This document shows, piece after piece, positions 35,887 to 45,260 of a stretch of 64,000 nucleotides of DNA. The notes under the pieces are model-generated. The model made no database searches. It was not told where the DNA came from and saw only the letters and a program-made list of their open reading frames with translations. The position numbers and the translations under genes are program-made. Source of the stretch: Nitrosovibrio sp. Nv4 (GTDB taxonomy: Bacteria > Pseudomonadota > Gammaproteobacteria > Burkholderiales > Nitrosomonadaceae); contig CAMAPK010000007.1 in assembly GCA_945860135.1 (NCBI GenBank), positions 25,901 through 89,900 of the forward strand, in the 5' to 3' direction. Within the stretch, counting starts at the first letter, position 1, and each line of letters starts with the position of its first letter.

Positions 35887-36084
35887 ATGATAAATCCGCA
35901 AGATAAAACTGATGCGCCCATCGCTCCAAAAGAGCCGGAGCAAGTCATTGCGCATATTACCACTGGTGACAGATGGAATGCTGGCTCCGTTCCGGAACAC
36001 GGCCAATCAGGACGGTTTAGCGGGCAGGGGATGGTGATCCGCCTGGAGTTGGACAGATCAAGGATATACCGTGCTTCAGTTTAA
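35887..36084 (+). CDS. Doubtful small ORF (65 residues)
   Basis: A polar ORF ([20 protein letters not shown] and so on) lies between hpnA and the HD-GYP gene. It overlaps the end of the latter by four bases in convergent orientation. I see no ribosome-binding site, signal or known motif. It fills an otherwise empty 220-base gap and is included only as a possibility. Confidence 0.2.
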   Translation: MINPQDKTDAPIAPKEPEQVIAHITTGDRWNAGSVPEHGQSGRFSGQGMVIRLELDRSRIYRASV

Positions 36085-37226
36085 ACCACCCCTGCGTCGC
36101 GGAAGCGCTGCTGGATCTCCTCTACCTTGTCGATATTTTTGAGCATGGCATCGACGCAGTCACGATCGAGCTTGGTATCAGCCAGACGCCGCAGCATGGC
36201 GAAAGCGTCATCATTACTCCAGGGCGCCTTGTAAGTGCGGCGCGAAGTAAGCGCATCGAATATATCTGCCACGGCACTGATGCGCGCCTCAATGGGAATC
36301 TCATCTCCCTTTAAACCTTTGGGATAGCCGCTGCCATCAATGGCTTCATGATGGTATTCGGCGATGTTGCGCATGATGCCGACATGGCCGAATGTGCCCA
36401 GGCTGAAATCCTCGAGGATGACATCGATGATCTCGCGGCCTTTTTGCGGGTGAGTCATCATTACCTTGAATTCCGCCTCATCAAGCTTGCCGGGTTTGCG
36501 CAACACACTGTCCGGAATGCCAATCTTGCCAATGTCATGCAGCGGCGAGAACAGGAAAATATGCTCGATCTGTTCGTCGCTGAGATTATAGCGTGACGCC
36601 AATTCACGCGCGATGAGGCGGGCATAGTGCGCGGTGCGGTCGATGTGCGAACCGGTTTCCACGTCACGATAGTGGGTCATGCTACGCGCCGCCTGCACTG
36701 CAGCCAACAGGGTGCGGATAGCAGTCAGTTCATTGATGACCATCAGGGCGATGAGATGGCCGTAGATATCGATTTGACGCAGCACCTCCGGTATGAATGG
36801 GTGGGGTTTGAAAGAGTTGAAAAACAGGAAACCGATGAAAGTGTCGCTCTGATAGAGCGGCATGGTGTAGCTGGCCTGATAACCCGTGCTCGCCAGCCGT
36901 TTGGTGTGTTCCTGAGTGCCATGGGAAAAAATGGTCAGATCCTGTACTACACGTGGGCGGCGGCGCTGCATGATCTTGCGCAGTGACGAAGCGGCCCCGA
37001 GTGGCGCCTCATACGCAGCCAAAGGACTGGCGCCTTCGGTGCTGTGGGTATAGGTTTTGAGCATGCTGGTCTTTTCATCAAAAAGAGCGATGGACAGGCG
37101 ATCGACAAAGGGGAAATCCTCGCGGATCACCTGGTGCAGGAATCGCAGCTTATCGGACAGCGGCAGGCTTTCGTGCAACCGGGCCAATATGTCCTGATGC
37201 GGAAACAGATCCTCTTCTGGTGACAT
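36081..37226 (-). CDS. GAF plus HD-GYP domain c-di-GMP phosphodiesterase
   Basis: The ATG at 37226 ([20 protein letters not shown]) is preceded by AAGGAG at seven bases, better than the track start at 37265. The 381-residue protein has a GAF-like sensory domain (residues 10-170) and an HD-GYP domain with [20 protein letters not shown] and [20 protein letters not shown]. All metal ligands and the GYP motif are present, so it should hydrolyse c-di-GMP. A diguanylate cyclase lies 1 kb downstream. No receiver domain is fused; the input signal is unknown. Confidence 0.92.
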   Translation of the reverse strand: MSPEEDLFPHQDILARLHESLPLSDKLRFLHQVIREDFPFVDRLSIALFDEKTSMLKTYTHSTEGASPLAAYEAPLGAASSLRKIMQRRRPRVVQDLTIFSHGTQEHTKRLASTGYQASYTMPLYQSDTFIGFLFFNSFKPHPFIPEVLRQIDIYGHLIALMVINELTAIRTLLAAVQAARSMTHYRDVETGSHIDRTAHYARLIARELASRYNLSDEQIEHIFLFSPLHDIGKIGIPDSVLRKPGKLDEAEFKVMMTHPQKGREIIDVILEDFSLGTFGHVGIMRNIAEYHHEAIDGSGYPKGLKGDEIPIEARISAVADIFDALTSRRTYKAPWSNDDAFAMLRRLADTKLDRDCVDAMLKNIDKVEEIQQRFRDAGVV

Positions 37227-37634
37227 GGCAGACTCCTTCGAGCAAGTATCACGCTCACAACACAACTAATTGACATTGAATCAGATCAACATTGATCAGC
37301 ACATCAGCTTGCAATAACGGCGCATAATTCCAGATAGACCGTTCCATCGGGATGGCTGCCACCAGTCGCCACTTTGGTTAAGGCATCCGGTTCTGGCTGT
37401 CCATATGATCGGCCTTGTATGTCAGGAAGAATTTGGATAGTCTACCTGCCATTAAATGGTTAAGAAAGTATCTGGGGTCCGTATGATTAAAACATGTCCA
37501 GGTGCTTCTTTCCATCATATGAATCTCTATGGGACCGTACCTTACCGGCGATTCGCTATGCCAGATTCTGGACAAAGGACGTCTGATATCACTGCGGCGC
37601 TGCCGCATTTACTGCACAACAAAATAAATCATCC
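37227..37634. other. Intergenic region, nothing recognised
   Basis: These 408 bases separate two divergent genes. Both track ORFs here (37378 minus, 37456 plus) overlap and have no family features. It presumably holds the two promoters. No repeat or RNA gene stands out. Confidence 0.5.
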
Positions 37635-38177
37635 ATGAGAAGAATCATTGCATTAATTGGCATTGCCCTGCTTGCCGGTTGCGTAACTATCACTCCGGGG
37701 CGGTACTCAATCCTGGTTGACAACCATCAGGCGCTAAAAAAATATGCCGGAAGCCAGGTCAAGGTCGCCACTATGTTGACGCCTGTTGCCTACAGTGCAA
37801 GCTGTCGATTGATCACAGGAAAGATACTGGGGCCCGATGGCATGAGCATTGCGCAATATGTCGAGAAAGCGTTCAACGATGAATTCAAGCTTGCCAATAT
37901 CTACTCGGACAACGGCGTAGCGCTCATCGGCAGCCTTACGGAAATCAACTTCTCATCCGGCCACGGGGGATTGCTCGCGAGTGGGTGGTGGGATCTGGCC
38001 CTATCACTTAACTCCGGCAATGGAAAATCGATGCGAGTAGCAAACCGCTACGAGTTCCAGAGCAGCCTTGATAGATATGTTGCCTGTGATCGAACCGCTC
38101 AGGCGCTGGCCCCTGCCGTGCAAGATTTGATAAAGAAGGCCGTGACCGATCCGCAATTCGGCACACTGCTGCGGTGA
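37635..38177 (+). CDS. Hypothetical lipoprotein (180 residues)
   Basis: A clear lipoprotein signal MRRIIALIGIALLAGC (lipobox LAGC) is followed by about 165 residues that I do not assign to a named family. The mature part begins VTITPGRYSILVDNHQALKK; it has an alpha/beta look and two Cys (SASCRLI and YVACDRT) that could form a disulfide in the periplasm. It converges with the diguanylate cyclase, 20 bases apart. It may be a surface or periplasmic anchor protein. Confidence 0.75.
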   Translation: MRRIIALIGIALLAGCVTITPGRYSILVDNHQALKKYAGSQVKVATMLTPVAYSASCRLITGKILGPDGMSIAQYVEKAFNDEFKLANIYSDNGVALIGSLTEINFSSGHGGLLASGWWDLALSLNSGNGKSMRVANRYEFQSSLDRYVACDRTAQALAPAVQDLIKKAVTDPQFGTLLR

Positions 38178-38197
38178 GCGGGAAGCTGCAACGCAGA

Positions 38198-39301
38198 TTA
38201 ATCTACTTTGCAAACCACCCTATTCCGTCCATCCCTCTTGGCCTGATGCAACGCTGCATCGGCTGAACCAATAAATTTTTCGGCCAGCATACCGACATCT
38301 CTTTCTGCCGAGTCTGTAATTAACATGGAAACGCCGATGGAAATCGTGACCTGAATACTCTCGCCAGAGAGTGACTGGAAGGAATAGGACGACATGGCGG
38401 CTCGAATCCGTTCGGCAATATCGCAAGCTGGGGGAATGGCGGCCTGCGGTAGCAGAACGACGAATTCCTCACCGCCGTAGCGCGCCATGACATCGCCAGC
38501 CCGAAGCTGTACCTTAATCAGCCTGGCGACATTGCGCAGCACTTCATCCCCCGCCTGATGGCCAAAGGTGTCGTTTATACGCTTGAACTTGTCTACATCG
38601 AGAAACATGCAGGCAAGCGGCAGACCATGGCGTTGCGCATGAGTAATTTCCTCCAGACAACGACTCTCGAAATAGCGACGGTTGTTGACACCAGTAAGCG
38701 GGTCGGTCAACCCCATCAGTTTGAGTCGCTCATGATTGAGAGCATTCTCCAGACAGATCGCAAAAATGGCTGCCAGTCGTTCAAGGAAGTCGGTACCACT
38801 GCCGGTGGCAAAGCGTTCCACTTTGCAACTACCTATATTGAGACTGCCTATCAGCTTACCCTGGCTCAGCAGCGGCAGGAACGCTACTGATACACATCCA
38901 CAGGACGACGGATCGAGGATGGTGCTGTGCCGCTCCGCATCGAAAGCTCCGAGGAAGGGCCGGAGGTTGTCACCATACAGATCTGTCAGCACAACTGGAC
39001 TTTCCAGCAGAACCAGTCCAGCCATTTCCGCATCCCCTCCTTTTTCCTCTTCCAGGATACGTGCGATTTCGTATTCCGGGTCGATGAGCATCAGGGTCAC
39101 AGCATCATGCTCAAAAGCAGTCTTGAAATCACACAACAGTATCTGGATCAATTCCGCCAGCGAGCGCGTGCCGATCAAGCACCGCTCAAGCTGATCAAAG
39201 CGGTGCATTTTTTGTTCGTTCAAGCGCGCTTCGGCAAGCAATTCTTGCAGTTGGTCACGTAAACGCTGATTTTCTGTTTGCAGAGCGCTCTCCAGGAACA
39301 T
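38198..39301 (-). CDS. GAF-type (DUF484-like) diguanylate cyclase
   Basis: The ATG at 39301 (MFLESALQTENQRLRDQLQE) is the natural start, since the track extension to 39424 reads into a MITE. The 367-residue protein has an N-terminal coil, a DUF484/GAF domain (residues 40-195) and a GGDEF domain with active site YGGEEFVVLLP and an RAGD inhibitory site five residues before it. It should make c-di-GMP from GTP with product inhibition. The MITE inserted 53 bases upstream probably altered its promoter. Confidence 0.92.
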   Translation of the reverse strand: MFLESALQTENQRLRDQLQELLAEARLNEQKMHRFDQLERCLIGTRSLAELIQILLCDFKTAFEHDAVTLMLIDPEYEIARILEEEKGGDAEMAGLVLLESPVVLTDLYGDNLRPFLGAFDAERHSTILDPSSCGCVSVAFLPLLSQGKLIGSLNIGSCKVERFATGSGTDFLERLAAIFAICLENALNHERLKLMGLTDPLTGVNNRRYFESRCLEEITHAQRHGLPLACMFLDVDKFKRINDTFGHQAGDEVLRNVARLIKVQLRAGDVMARYGGEEFVVLLPQAAIPPACDIAERIRAAMSSYSFQSLSGESIQVTISIGVSMLITDSAERDVGMLAEKFIGSADAALHQAKRDGRNRVVCKVD

Positions 39302-39353
39302 GATTTTCAATCCAACTGTCGGATAATACACAACCTTGGGTTCCGAGCGAAGC

Positions 39354-39595
39354 CTAGGGAACCACTGAACAAGTCCCACGCGGGCGCGACGGCGGCTTTG
39401 CGGGATGGGATGCACGAAAGGCAAGGACGCGAATGGCCATTCCCTTCGCTACAAGCCTGACACCGCAGACCGCCTGCAAAGCCCCGTCCTGTAGGGTTGC
39501 GGCAAAATCTGGCGCTTGCTGCGTCGCGCGCCTTGCAATCATCCCGATTTTGCCAGCAACACGCTCCACGGAGGACTTGTTCAGTGGTTCCCTAG
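39354..39595. mobile_element. MITE-like element (242 bp with target duplication)
   Basis: A 23-base sequence (CTAGGGAACCACTGAACAAG + TCC) at 39354-39376 recurs as a perfect inverted copy at 39573-39595. The outer CTAG on both sides fits a 4-bp YTAR target duplication, so the element itself is 39358-39591 with 19-bp inverted repeats. The 195-base interior has no transposase. The YTAR target and short repeats point to an IS5-family parent; this is an inference. Confidence 0.85.
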
Positions 39596-39698
39596 TTTCA
39601 TGAACAGGCGCGCCGATGCCGCTCTGTCAACTTGCAAGCAATGCTGGCAAAGAATATCCCCATCGCATTTCTACGCAGGGGTTGCAATCGGCTTCCAC

Positions 39699-42600
39699 TC
39701 AATCTTCCTCCATCACGAGCAGCATCTGCCCGGCGGATACATGCTCGCCTTCCTTGCAAAATAGCTGCCGCACCGTGCCGCTACCCGGTGCATCCAGCAC
39801 AATCTCCATTTTCATCGATTCGACTATCAGCAACGGATCCCCTGCCATGACGTGCTGCCCTTGCTTGACCAGCAGCTTCCACACCCTGCCGGTCACGTGC
39901 GCACTGATGACGCGCGCGCCCTGCGGCAGATCCAGCTCGCTCTGCGTATCCGCCTCGCCGAGCGTAGCTTCGTTTACGTATTCTGCCTGGCCACTGTTCT
40001 TCCAGCGTTCGCGCTCAGCTTCAAACGCGGCTTGCTGTCCGGCCTTGAAAGCACTGATTGCCGCCGCATTCTGTCGCAGGAAATCGCTGTACTGCTTTAA
40101 ACTGAAAGTGGTTTCCTCCACGCGCAGCTTGAAGCGCCCGGCAACAAAATCCTTGCGTAGTTCAAGCAGCTCGCTTTCGCTCACCGGATAGAAACGGAGC
40201 TGATCGAAAAAACGCAACAGCCAAGGTTTGCCATGCTGGAAATCGCCAGTCTCGCGATATCGATTCCACATCTGCACAGTACGGCCGACGAACTGGTAGC
40301 CGCCGGGACCTTCCATACCGTACACGCACAAATAAGCCCCGCCTATGCCGACCGCGTTCTCCGGCGTCCAGGTACGTGCCGGGTTGTACTTAGTAGTGAC
40401 CAGACGATGACGAGGGTCCAGCGGAGTCGCCACCGGCGCACCCAGATACACATCGCCCAACCCCAGTACCAGATAGCTCGCCTCGAACAGAAAACGCTGC
40501 ACCTCCTCAATGCTGCCCAGCCCGTTGATGCGGCGGATAAACTCGATATTGCTCGGACACCACGGCGCATCGCTGCGCACCGACTGCATGTATTTCTCGA
40601 TTGCCAGCCGCGTCGCCGCATCGTCCCACGACAACGGCAGGTGCACGATGCGCGTCGGCACTTCCATATCCTCGATGGCAGGCAATTTCTTCTCTGTAGC
40701 AATGAGTATGCCCAGCAATTTGCTGCGCGACAGTACGCGTGAGTCGAAATGGATTTGCAGCGATCGGATGCCCGGCGTCAGATCCACGACGCCCTGCAGG
40801 CGGCCCACATCAATGGTTCGCTGCACCCGTTCCATCAGCGCGTGTACGCGCAAACGCAGATTGAGATCAAGCACCGGCAGACCATATTCGACCAGCAGAT
40901 TCTTGTCACCGGACTGGCGATACACCACCTGCACTTGCCGGGAGCTTTTCGGGATGCGATGCAGGATGGGACTGCCCATTGCGTCTGCCTTGGGCAGCGC
41001 CGGAATGACTTTTGGCAGCCGCAGATGCCGGATGGTCACGTCCTGCAACTTCTCCAGCGCCAGCGCCTGTTCCATTGTCATCCAGCGGAAACGCACGCTG
41101 TCTCCCGGCTTGAGCTGCCCCGTCTTCCATAATTCAGCAGCAACAATGGTGGCTGGGCAGACGAAGCCGCCCAGACTGGGACCATCCGGCCCCAGTATCA
41201 CCGGCATGTCGCCAGTGAAATCCACCGCACCGATGGCGTACGCGTTATCGTGGATGTTGGATGGATGCAGCCCCGCCTCGCCGCCATCGCTGCGCGCCCA
41301 TTCCGGTCTTGGGCCGAGCAAACGCACACCGGTGCGATTGGAATTGTGGTGCACCTTCCAATTGGCCGCAAAGAAATTCCGGATATCCGCTTCGGTGAAA
41401 AAATCCGGCGCCCCGTGCGGGCCGTACAACACGCCGATTTCCCAGTTATCGCTGTAGTGCGGAATCAGTTCCTGTGGCAGGGTGCGATGGGAATGACTGT
41501 GCGTGGCGGCGATGTGCAGCACGTCGCCGCCACGCAAGGCGCGCCCGGCATGTCCGCCGAACTGACCGAGCGTGAAAGTGGCTTTGCTGCCAAGATAAGC
41601 AGGTACTTGGAAACCACCCTGCACCGCCAGATAGGCACGGCAGCCGTGGTCCCTGACTTTCCCGAACTGCAGCAGCGCCCCTGCCTTGACCGCATGCGAC
41701 TGCCATTGTGCCAATGGCTCACCATCCAGGCGCACCTCAATGGGGGCACCGGTCACGGCAATCACGCTGTCGCAGTTGAAACGCAGGGTCGGGCCGATGA
41801 AGGTAATTTCGAGTTCGGCTTGGTCTTGTGTGTTGCTAACCAGACGACTGGCCAGACGGAATGCCAGACTGTCCATCGGCCCGGATGGCGGCACACCGAT
41901 ATGCCAATAGCCCAGCCGTCCCGGATAATCCTGCAGCGTGGTCTGCACACCGGGGTCAAGCACGTCGATGGTATGTGCAAGGTAATGGAAACCGTTCAGA
42001 AAACTAGTGGTGTGCTGGCCACTGCGGAACAGCGCACTATGCAAAACCTGTTTGAGATAATCCAGATTGGTTTCGATGCCCTGCAGTATGGTCGCGTCGA
42101 GCGCGGCCAATAAGTTAGTGATGGCCTGGTCACGCCCCGCTGCATGTACGATGATCTTGGCCAGCAGCGGATCATAGAACGGCGATATTTCGATACCGCG
42201 CTCTACCCAGGTTTCGACGCGCACCGCGGATGGAAATTCTGCAGCAGTGAGCATCCCGCAGCAAGGTTGAAAATCTTTGGCCGGATTCTCGGCATACACG
42301 CGCACCTGGATGGCAGTACCGCACGGTTTGATGTCGAATGAATCCAGTGGCGGCAGATCTCCGGCCGCTTGCCGCACCATCCACTCCACCAGATCGATGC
42401 CGGTCACCTCTTCGGTCACACCATGCTCGACTTGCAGGCGCGTATTCACTTCGAGGAAATAGAACTCGCCGCCAGATGCATCGAAAATATATTCCACCGT
42501 GCCGGCCGACTGGTAGTTGACCGCTTGGCCCAAGCGCACAGCGGTATCCAGCAGAGCCTGGCGTAAACGCGAGGCAAGATTGGGTGCAGGGGTTTCTTCG

Positions 42601-43313
42601 ATCACCTTCTGATTGCGCCGCTGTACCGAGCAGTCGCGCTCGCCCAATGCAATCACTCCGCCCTTGCCGTCGCCGAAAATCTGCACCTCGATATGGCGGG
42701 CATTCTCGACATATTTCTCCAGAAACAGGCCGGCATCCTGGAAATTGTTCTGCGCCAGATATTTCACCGCTTCGTAAGCGCCGCTCAATTCATCCCTGTT
42801 CCAGCACAAACGCATGCCGATGCCGCCGCCGCCAGCGGTACTTTTCAGCATGAGCGGATAGCCGATCTGTGCCGCTGCGTGCAATGCCTGATCTATGTTG
42901 TCCAGCAAGCCGGTTCCTGGTAATAGCGGCACCTGATTTTGCAAGGCCAGTGCGCGCGCCGTGTGCTTCAGGCCAAAGGTGCGCATCTGCTGCGGACTGG
43001 GGCCGATGAAACAAATGCCATGGGCGGCGCATTGCTCGGCGAAATCCGCCTGCTCGCTGAGAAAACCATATCCGGGATGAATGGCTAGTGCACTGCTTTG
43101 TCTTGCGACTTGCAGGATCTTGTCGGCACGCAGATAACTTTCCGCCGCAGCTCCGCTACCGATGCAATATGCTTCGTCGGCTTCCGCCACATGCTGTGAC
43201 AATGCATCGGCATCGGTGTAAACCGCCACGCTTTTCACGCCGATACGGCGCAGGGTGCGGATGATGCGGCAGGCAATGGCGCCGCGATTGGCAATCAGTA
43301 TTTTTTCGAACAT
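39699..43313 (-). CDS. Biotin-dependent guanidine/urea carboxylase
   Basis: From the ATG at 43313 ([20 protein letters not shown]) the 1204-residue protein has a biotin carboxylase domain (ATP loop [27 protein letters not shown]), two carboxyltransferase domains of the allophanate-hydrolase-subunit type ([40 protein letters not shown]) and a biotinyl domain with VESMKMEI. The family was named urea carboxylase, but members under a guanidine-I riboswitch carboxylate guanidine. The riboswitch upstream makes guanidine the likelier substrate. A VDFTGDM segment may be the specificity site (Asp for guanidine, Asn for urea, from memory). It overlaps the permease by 19 bases. Confidence 0.9.
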   Translation of the reverse strand: MFEKILIANRGAIACRIIRTLRRIGVKSVAVYTDADALSQHVAEADEAYCIGSGAAAESYLRADKILQVARQSSALAIHPGYGFLSEQADFAEQCAAHGICFIGPSPQQMRTFGLKHTARALALQNQVPLLPGTGLLDNIDQALHAAAQIGYPLMLKSTAGGGGIGMRLCWNRDELSGAYEAVKYLAQNNFQDAGLFLEKYVENARHIEVQIFGDGKGGVIALGERDCSVQRRNQKVIEETPAPNLASRLRQALLDTAVRLGQAVNYQSAGTVEYIFDASGGEFYFLEVNTRLQVEHGVTEEVTGIDLVEWMVRQAAGDLPPLDSFDIKPCGTAIQVRVYAENPAKDFQPCCGMLTAAEFPSAVRVETWVERGIEISPFYDPLLAKIIVHAAGRDQAITNLLAALDATILQGIETNLDYLKQVLHSALFRSGQHTTSFLNGFHYLAHTIDVLDPGVQTTLQDYPGRLGYWHIGVPPSGPMDSLAFRLASRLVSNTQDQAELEITFIGPTLRFNCDSVIAVTGAPIEVRLDGEPLAQWQSHAVKAGALLQFGKVRDHGCRAYLAVQGGFQVPAYLGSKATFTLGQFGGHAGRALRGGDVLHIAATHSHSHRTLPQELIPHYSDNWEIGVLYGPHGAPDFFTEADIRNFFAANWKVHHNSNRTGVRLLGPRPEWARSDGGEAGLHPSNIHDNAYAIGAVDFTGDMPVILGPDGPSLGGFVCPATIVAAELWKTGQLKPGDSVRFRWMTMEQALALEKLQDVTIRHLRLPKVIPALPKADAMGSPILHRIPKSSRQVQVVYRQSGDKNLLVEYGLPVLDLNLRLRVHALMERVQRTIDVGRLQGVVDLTPGIRSLQIHFDSRVLSRSKLLGILIATEKKLPAIEDMEVPTRIVHLPLSWDDAATRLAIEKYMQSVRSDAPWCPSNIEFIRRINGLGSIEEVQRFLFEASYLVLGLGDVYLGAPVATPLDPRHRLVTTKYNPARTWTPENAVGIGGAYLCVYGMEGPGGYQFVGRTVQMWNRYRETGDFQHGKPWLLRFFDQLRFYPVSESELLELRKDFVAGRFKLRVEETTFSLKQYSDFLRQNAAAISAFKAGQQAAFEAERERWKNSGQAEYVNEATLGEADTQSELDLPQGARVISAHVTGRVWKLLVKQGQHVMAGDPLLIVESMKMEIVLDAPGSGTVRQLFCKEGEHVSAGQMLLVMEED

Positions 43314-44770
43314 GTCTCGCCCTTCTTCCTGCTGGCAAAATAAGGATGGCCAATGATCAGGATATACAGCGTGGTCACTCCCAGAATGCTGCCCAATACC
43401 AAAGGTACTGCCCAGAGCTGCCACCAGGGTGCATTGGGTGAAACGGCGTAGGCACGCGGCCAGGCGATGTTGACGAATTCAAACACTGACCAGAGAAAAG
43501 CCAGTACATTGATCGCCAGTCCCCAGACACCCAGCTTCAGCTCACCCAGCGCTGGGTTCCAGCGGCCCGTGAGGCGGGTATACAACCCTACCCCGGTAGT
43601 CATGGCGAACATGGCGTACAGCCCGCCTGTGCCGAAGGCAATCACCGTGGCAACTGCGCCATCATTCAGCCCGAACAGCAACCCGAGTCCTGCCAGCAGC
43701 ACGGTGCAAACAACCGCATTACGTGGAACTTTGGCAACCGTCACCCGGCTTAGCGCAACCGGCATGTTGCCTTCACGCGCCATCGAGTAGACGATGCGTG
43801 AAACGTATTTGACCACTGATGCCCCGCAAGCGAGAAAAGCGATCATGACGATTGCCAGAAATGGTTTCTCAAACCAGGCGCCGATGCTGCTGGCAATCAG
43901 CGGCGTGATCGGATCGAATGTGGCGCTGGTTTTCACCAGGGTATCGGGGCCGAAGGCCAGCGTCAGTGCGGCCGAATTGAACAGCACCACTGCCCCCACA
44001 GTGCACAGCGAAAAAAAGATCGCGCGCGGCACCATGCGCCGAGGCTGGTAGATTTCTTCGGCAGTGGTGGAACAGGCGTCAAAACCGATGAAGGCCCAGC
44101 CCGCAATGGCAAGCGCCGCCAGAAAAGCGGCGGTCTCGCTGGGCGCTGTCCCCGTACCCAGATGCTGAAACAATTCGGAAAATGAATGCTGCCGGAAAAA
44201 GAAAAATAACAGCAGTGCCACACCGAGTGACCCAATTACTTCAGCGTAAACACCCAGGGTAATGATCAGCTTGAAGACATTGACGTGGGCCAGGTTGAGC
44301 AACGTACACAGCAGCAGGAATACCGCACCCCACAGCACCATCATGCCGCCGCCCCCACTCATCGAGCCGAAGAAAGTGGCCAGCCAGATACCGCCGGTGT
44401 AGGCAGTGGTGGTCAGCATGGCGATGGCAGAACTGACATAGATGACTCCGGCATACTGACCGGCAGCAGCTCCGCCGAGTTGCCGTGCCCACTTATAGGC
44501 TCCGCCCGCAATCGGAAATTGCGACGACAGTTCAGCGTAGACAGTTGCCACCAGCAACTGCATCACCAGGCAGATGGCCAGCGCGGCAAACCAGCCGCCC
44601 CCCGTCACCACGGTCTGTACACCCATGATGGCGTAGAGCCCCACCACTGGCGAAACGACGGCAAAGCCAAGCGTAAAACTATTCCAGGCGCTCAGACTAC
44701 GGTCGAGCTTATCGCCAGCAGTCGTGGTGTTGGCAAGGGAAGAGGAGTCCTGGCTCTGTCTGGTTGACAT
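43295..44770 (-). CDS. APC-family permease, probable guanidine-linked transporter
   Basis: The 491-residue protein has about 12 membrane helices and typical APC sequences: [16 protein letters not shown] in helix 2, [16 protein letters not shown] in helix 6. This subfamily is often next to urea/guanidine carboxylase genes. The gene lies between a guanidine-I riboswitch and the carboxylase and overlaps the latter, so both should be induced by guanidine. Uptake of guanidine or a related compound is inferred. The ATG at 44770 has only a weak ribosome-binding site. Confidence 0.9.
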   Translation of the reverse strand: MSTRQSQDSSSLANTTTAGDKLDRSLSAWNSFTLGFAVVSPVVGLYAIMGVQTVVTGGGWFAALAICLVMQLLVATVYAELSSQFPIAGGAYKWARQLGGAAAGQYAGVIYVSSAIAMLTTTAYTGGIWLATFFGSMSGGGGMMVLWGAVFLLLCTLLNLAHVNVFKLIITLGVYAEVIGSLGVALLLFFFFRQHSFSELFQHLGTGTAPSETAAFLAALAIAGWAFIGFDACSTTAEEIYQPRRMVPRAIFFSLCTVGAVVLFNSAALTLAFGPDTLVKTSATFDPITPLIASSIGAWFEKPFLAIVMIAFLACGASVVKYVSRIVYSMAREGNMPVALSRVTVAKVPRNAVVCTVLLAGLGLLFGLNDGAVATVIAFGTGGLYAMFAMTTGVGLYTRLTGRWNPALGELKLGVWGLAINVLAFLWSVFEFVNIAWPRAYAVSPNAPWWQLWAVPLVLGSILGVTTLYILIIGHPYFASRKKGETCSKKY

Positions 44771-44781
44771 GACGTTCCGCT

Positions 44782-44847
44782 CTAGCCTGGCAGCAAGTCA
44801 GCCTGATCCGCTACGGGCAGGGAAAGAAATATGGAGTGGAGGTACAT
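44782..44847 (-). CDS. Possible leader peptide (21 codons)
   Basis: Between the riboswitch and the permease the minus strand has AAAGGAG, six bases, then ATG and a 21-codon ORF (MYLHSIFLSLPVADQADLLP, one more Gly, stop). Its ribosome-binding site is better than that of the permease, which starts 12 bases after its stop. Translation could control ribosome delivery to the permease. No homology is known. Confidence 0.35.
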   Translation of the reverse strand: MYLHSIFLSLPVADQADLLPG

Positions 44848-44877
44848 GACAAGCTCCTTTATTCAGTGGGTTAAATT

Positions 44878-44915
44878 CCGGGAAGGCAATGTATTACCTG
44901 TACATTATCTCCCGG
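44878..44915 (-). promoter_or_regulatory. Alternative hairpin, probable expression platform of the riboswitch
   Basis: The last aptamer bases CCGGGA can pair with TCCCGG about 25 bases downstream, enclosing an inner AATGTA/TACATT pairing. The hairpin competes with the aptamer's 3' strand (AAAGCCCGGGAGA). There is no T-run, so control by intrinsic termination is unlikely; Rho or translation is more plausible. Confidence 0.6.
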
Positions 44916-45004
44916 GCTTTTATCCCTCCGTGGAGCCTCGTCATGACGAGACCGGAAACTCTCGGACCAGACGCTCCCAGTTAAGGCAGCCGGAACCCTA
45001 GTTT
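44906..45004 (-). promoter_or_regulatory. Guanidine-I riboswitch (ykkC)
   Basis: Read on the minus strand, the leader of the permease contains the conserved blocks of the guanidine-I aptamer in the right order: ACTAGGGTTCCGG, CTGGTCCGAGAG, then CCACGGAGGGATAAAAGCCC and GGGAGA. The GGTCCGAGAG and AAAAGCCCGGGAGA blocks are near-invariant in the class. It binds free guanidinium and turns on downstream genes. It is 136 bases upstream of the permease start and should control the permease-carboxylase operon. Confidence 0.96.
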
Positions 45005-45175
45005 CCCTGTTGCAGCAGTTGTATCAACTTGGCAGGACCGCCCAACCAAGGTACAGAAAATTGTACACACCTTGTCAAAAAAAACAACACCAGATCACGT
45101 TCCCCCAAAAAACCGACCCAACAACACACTGTTCACAAGGAATTATCCCGCTTAGATGCAGCGCGGATACCGGGG

Positions 45176-45211
45176 TGCGGCAAATTGTCGCGCGGCAATT
45201 TGCCGCATTCC
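45176..45211 (+). promoter_or_regulatory. Palindromic element, copy A (upstream of broken TonB receptor)
   Basis: TGCGGCAAATTG, an 8-base centre TCGCGCGG, then the perfect inverted copy CAATTTGCCGCA and TTCC. It ends 49 bases before the ATG at 45261. Copies with the same right half and TTCC lie upstream of the genes at 49433 and 50940, in the same orientation. Confidence 0.75.
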
Positions 45212-45260
45212 AAAGCTGCCTAAATTAAATTAATCTCACGTCCCAATAATTGTTACGCGA

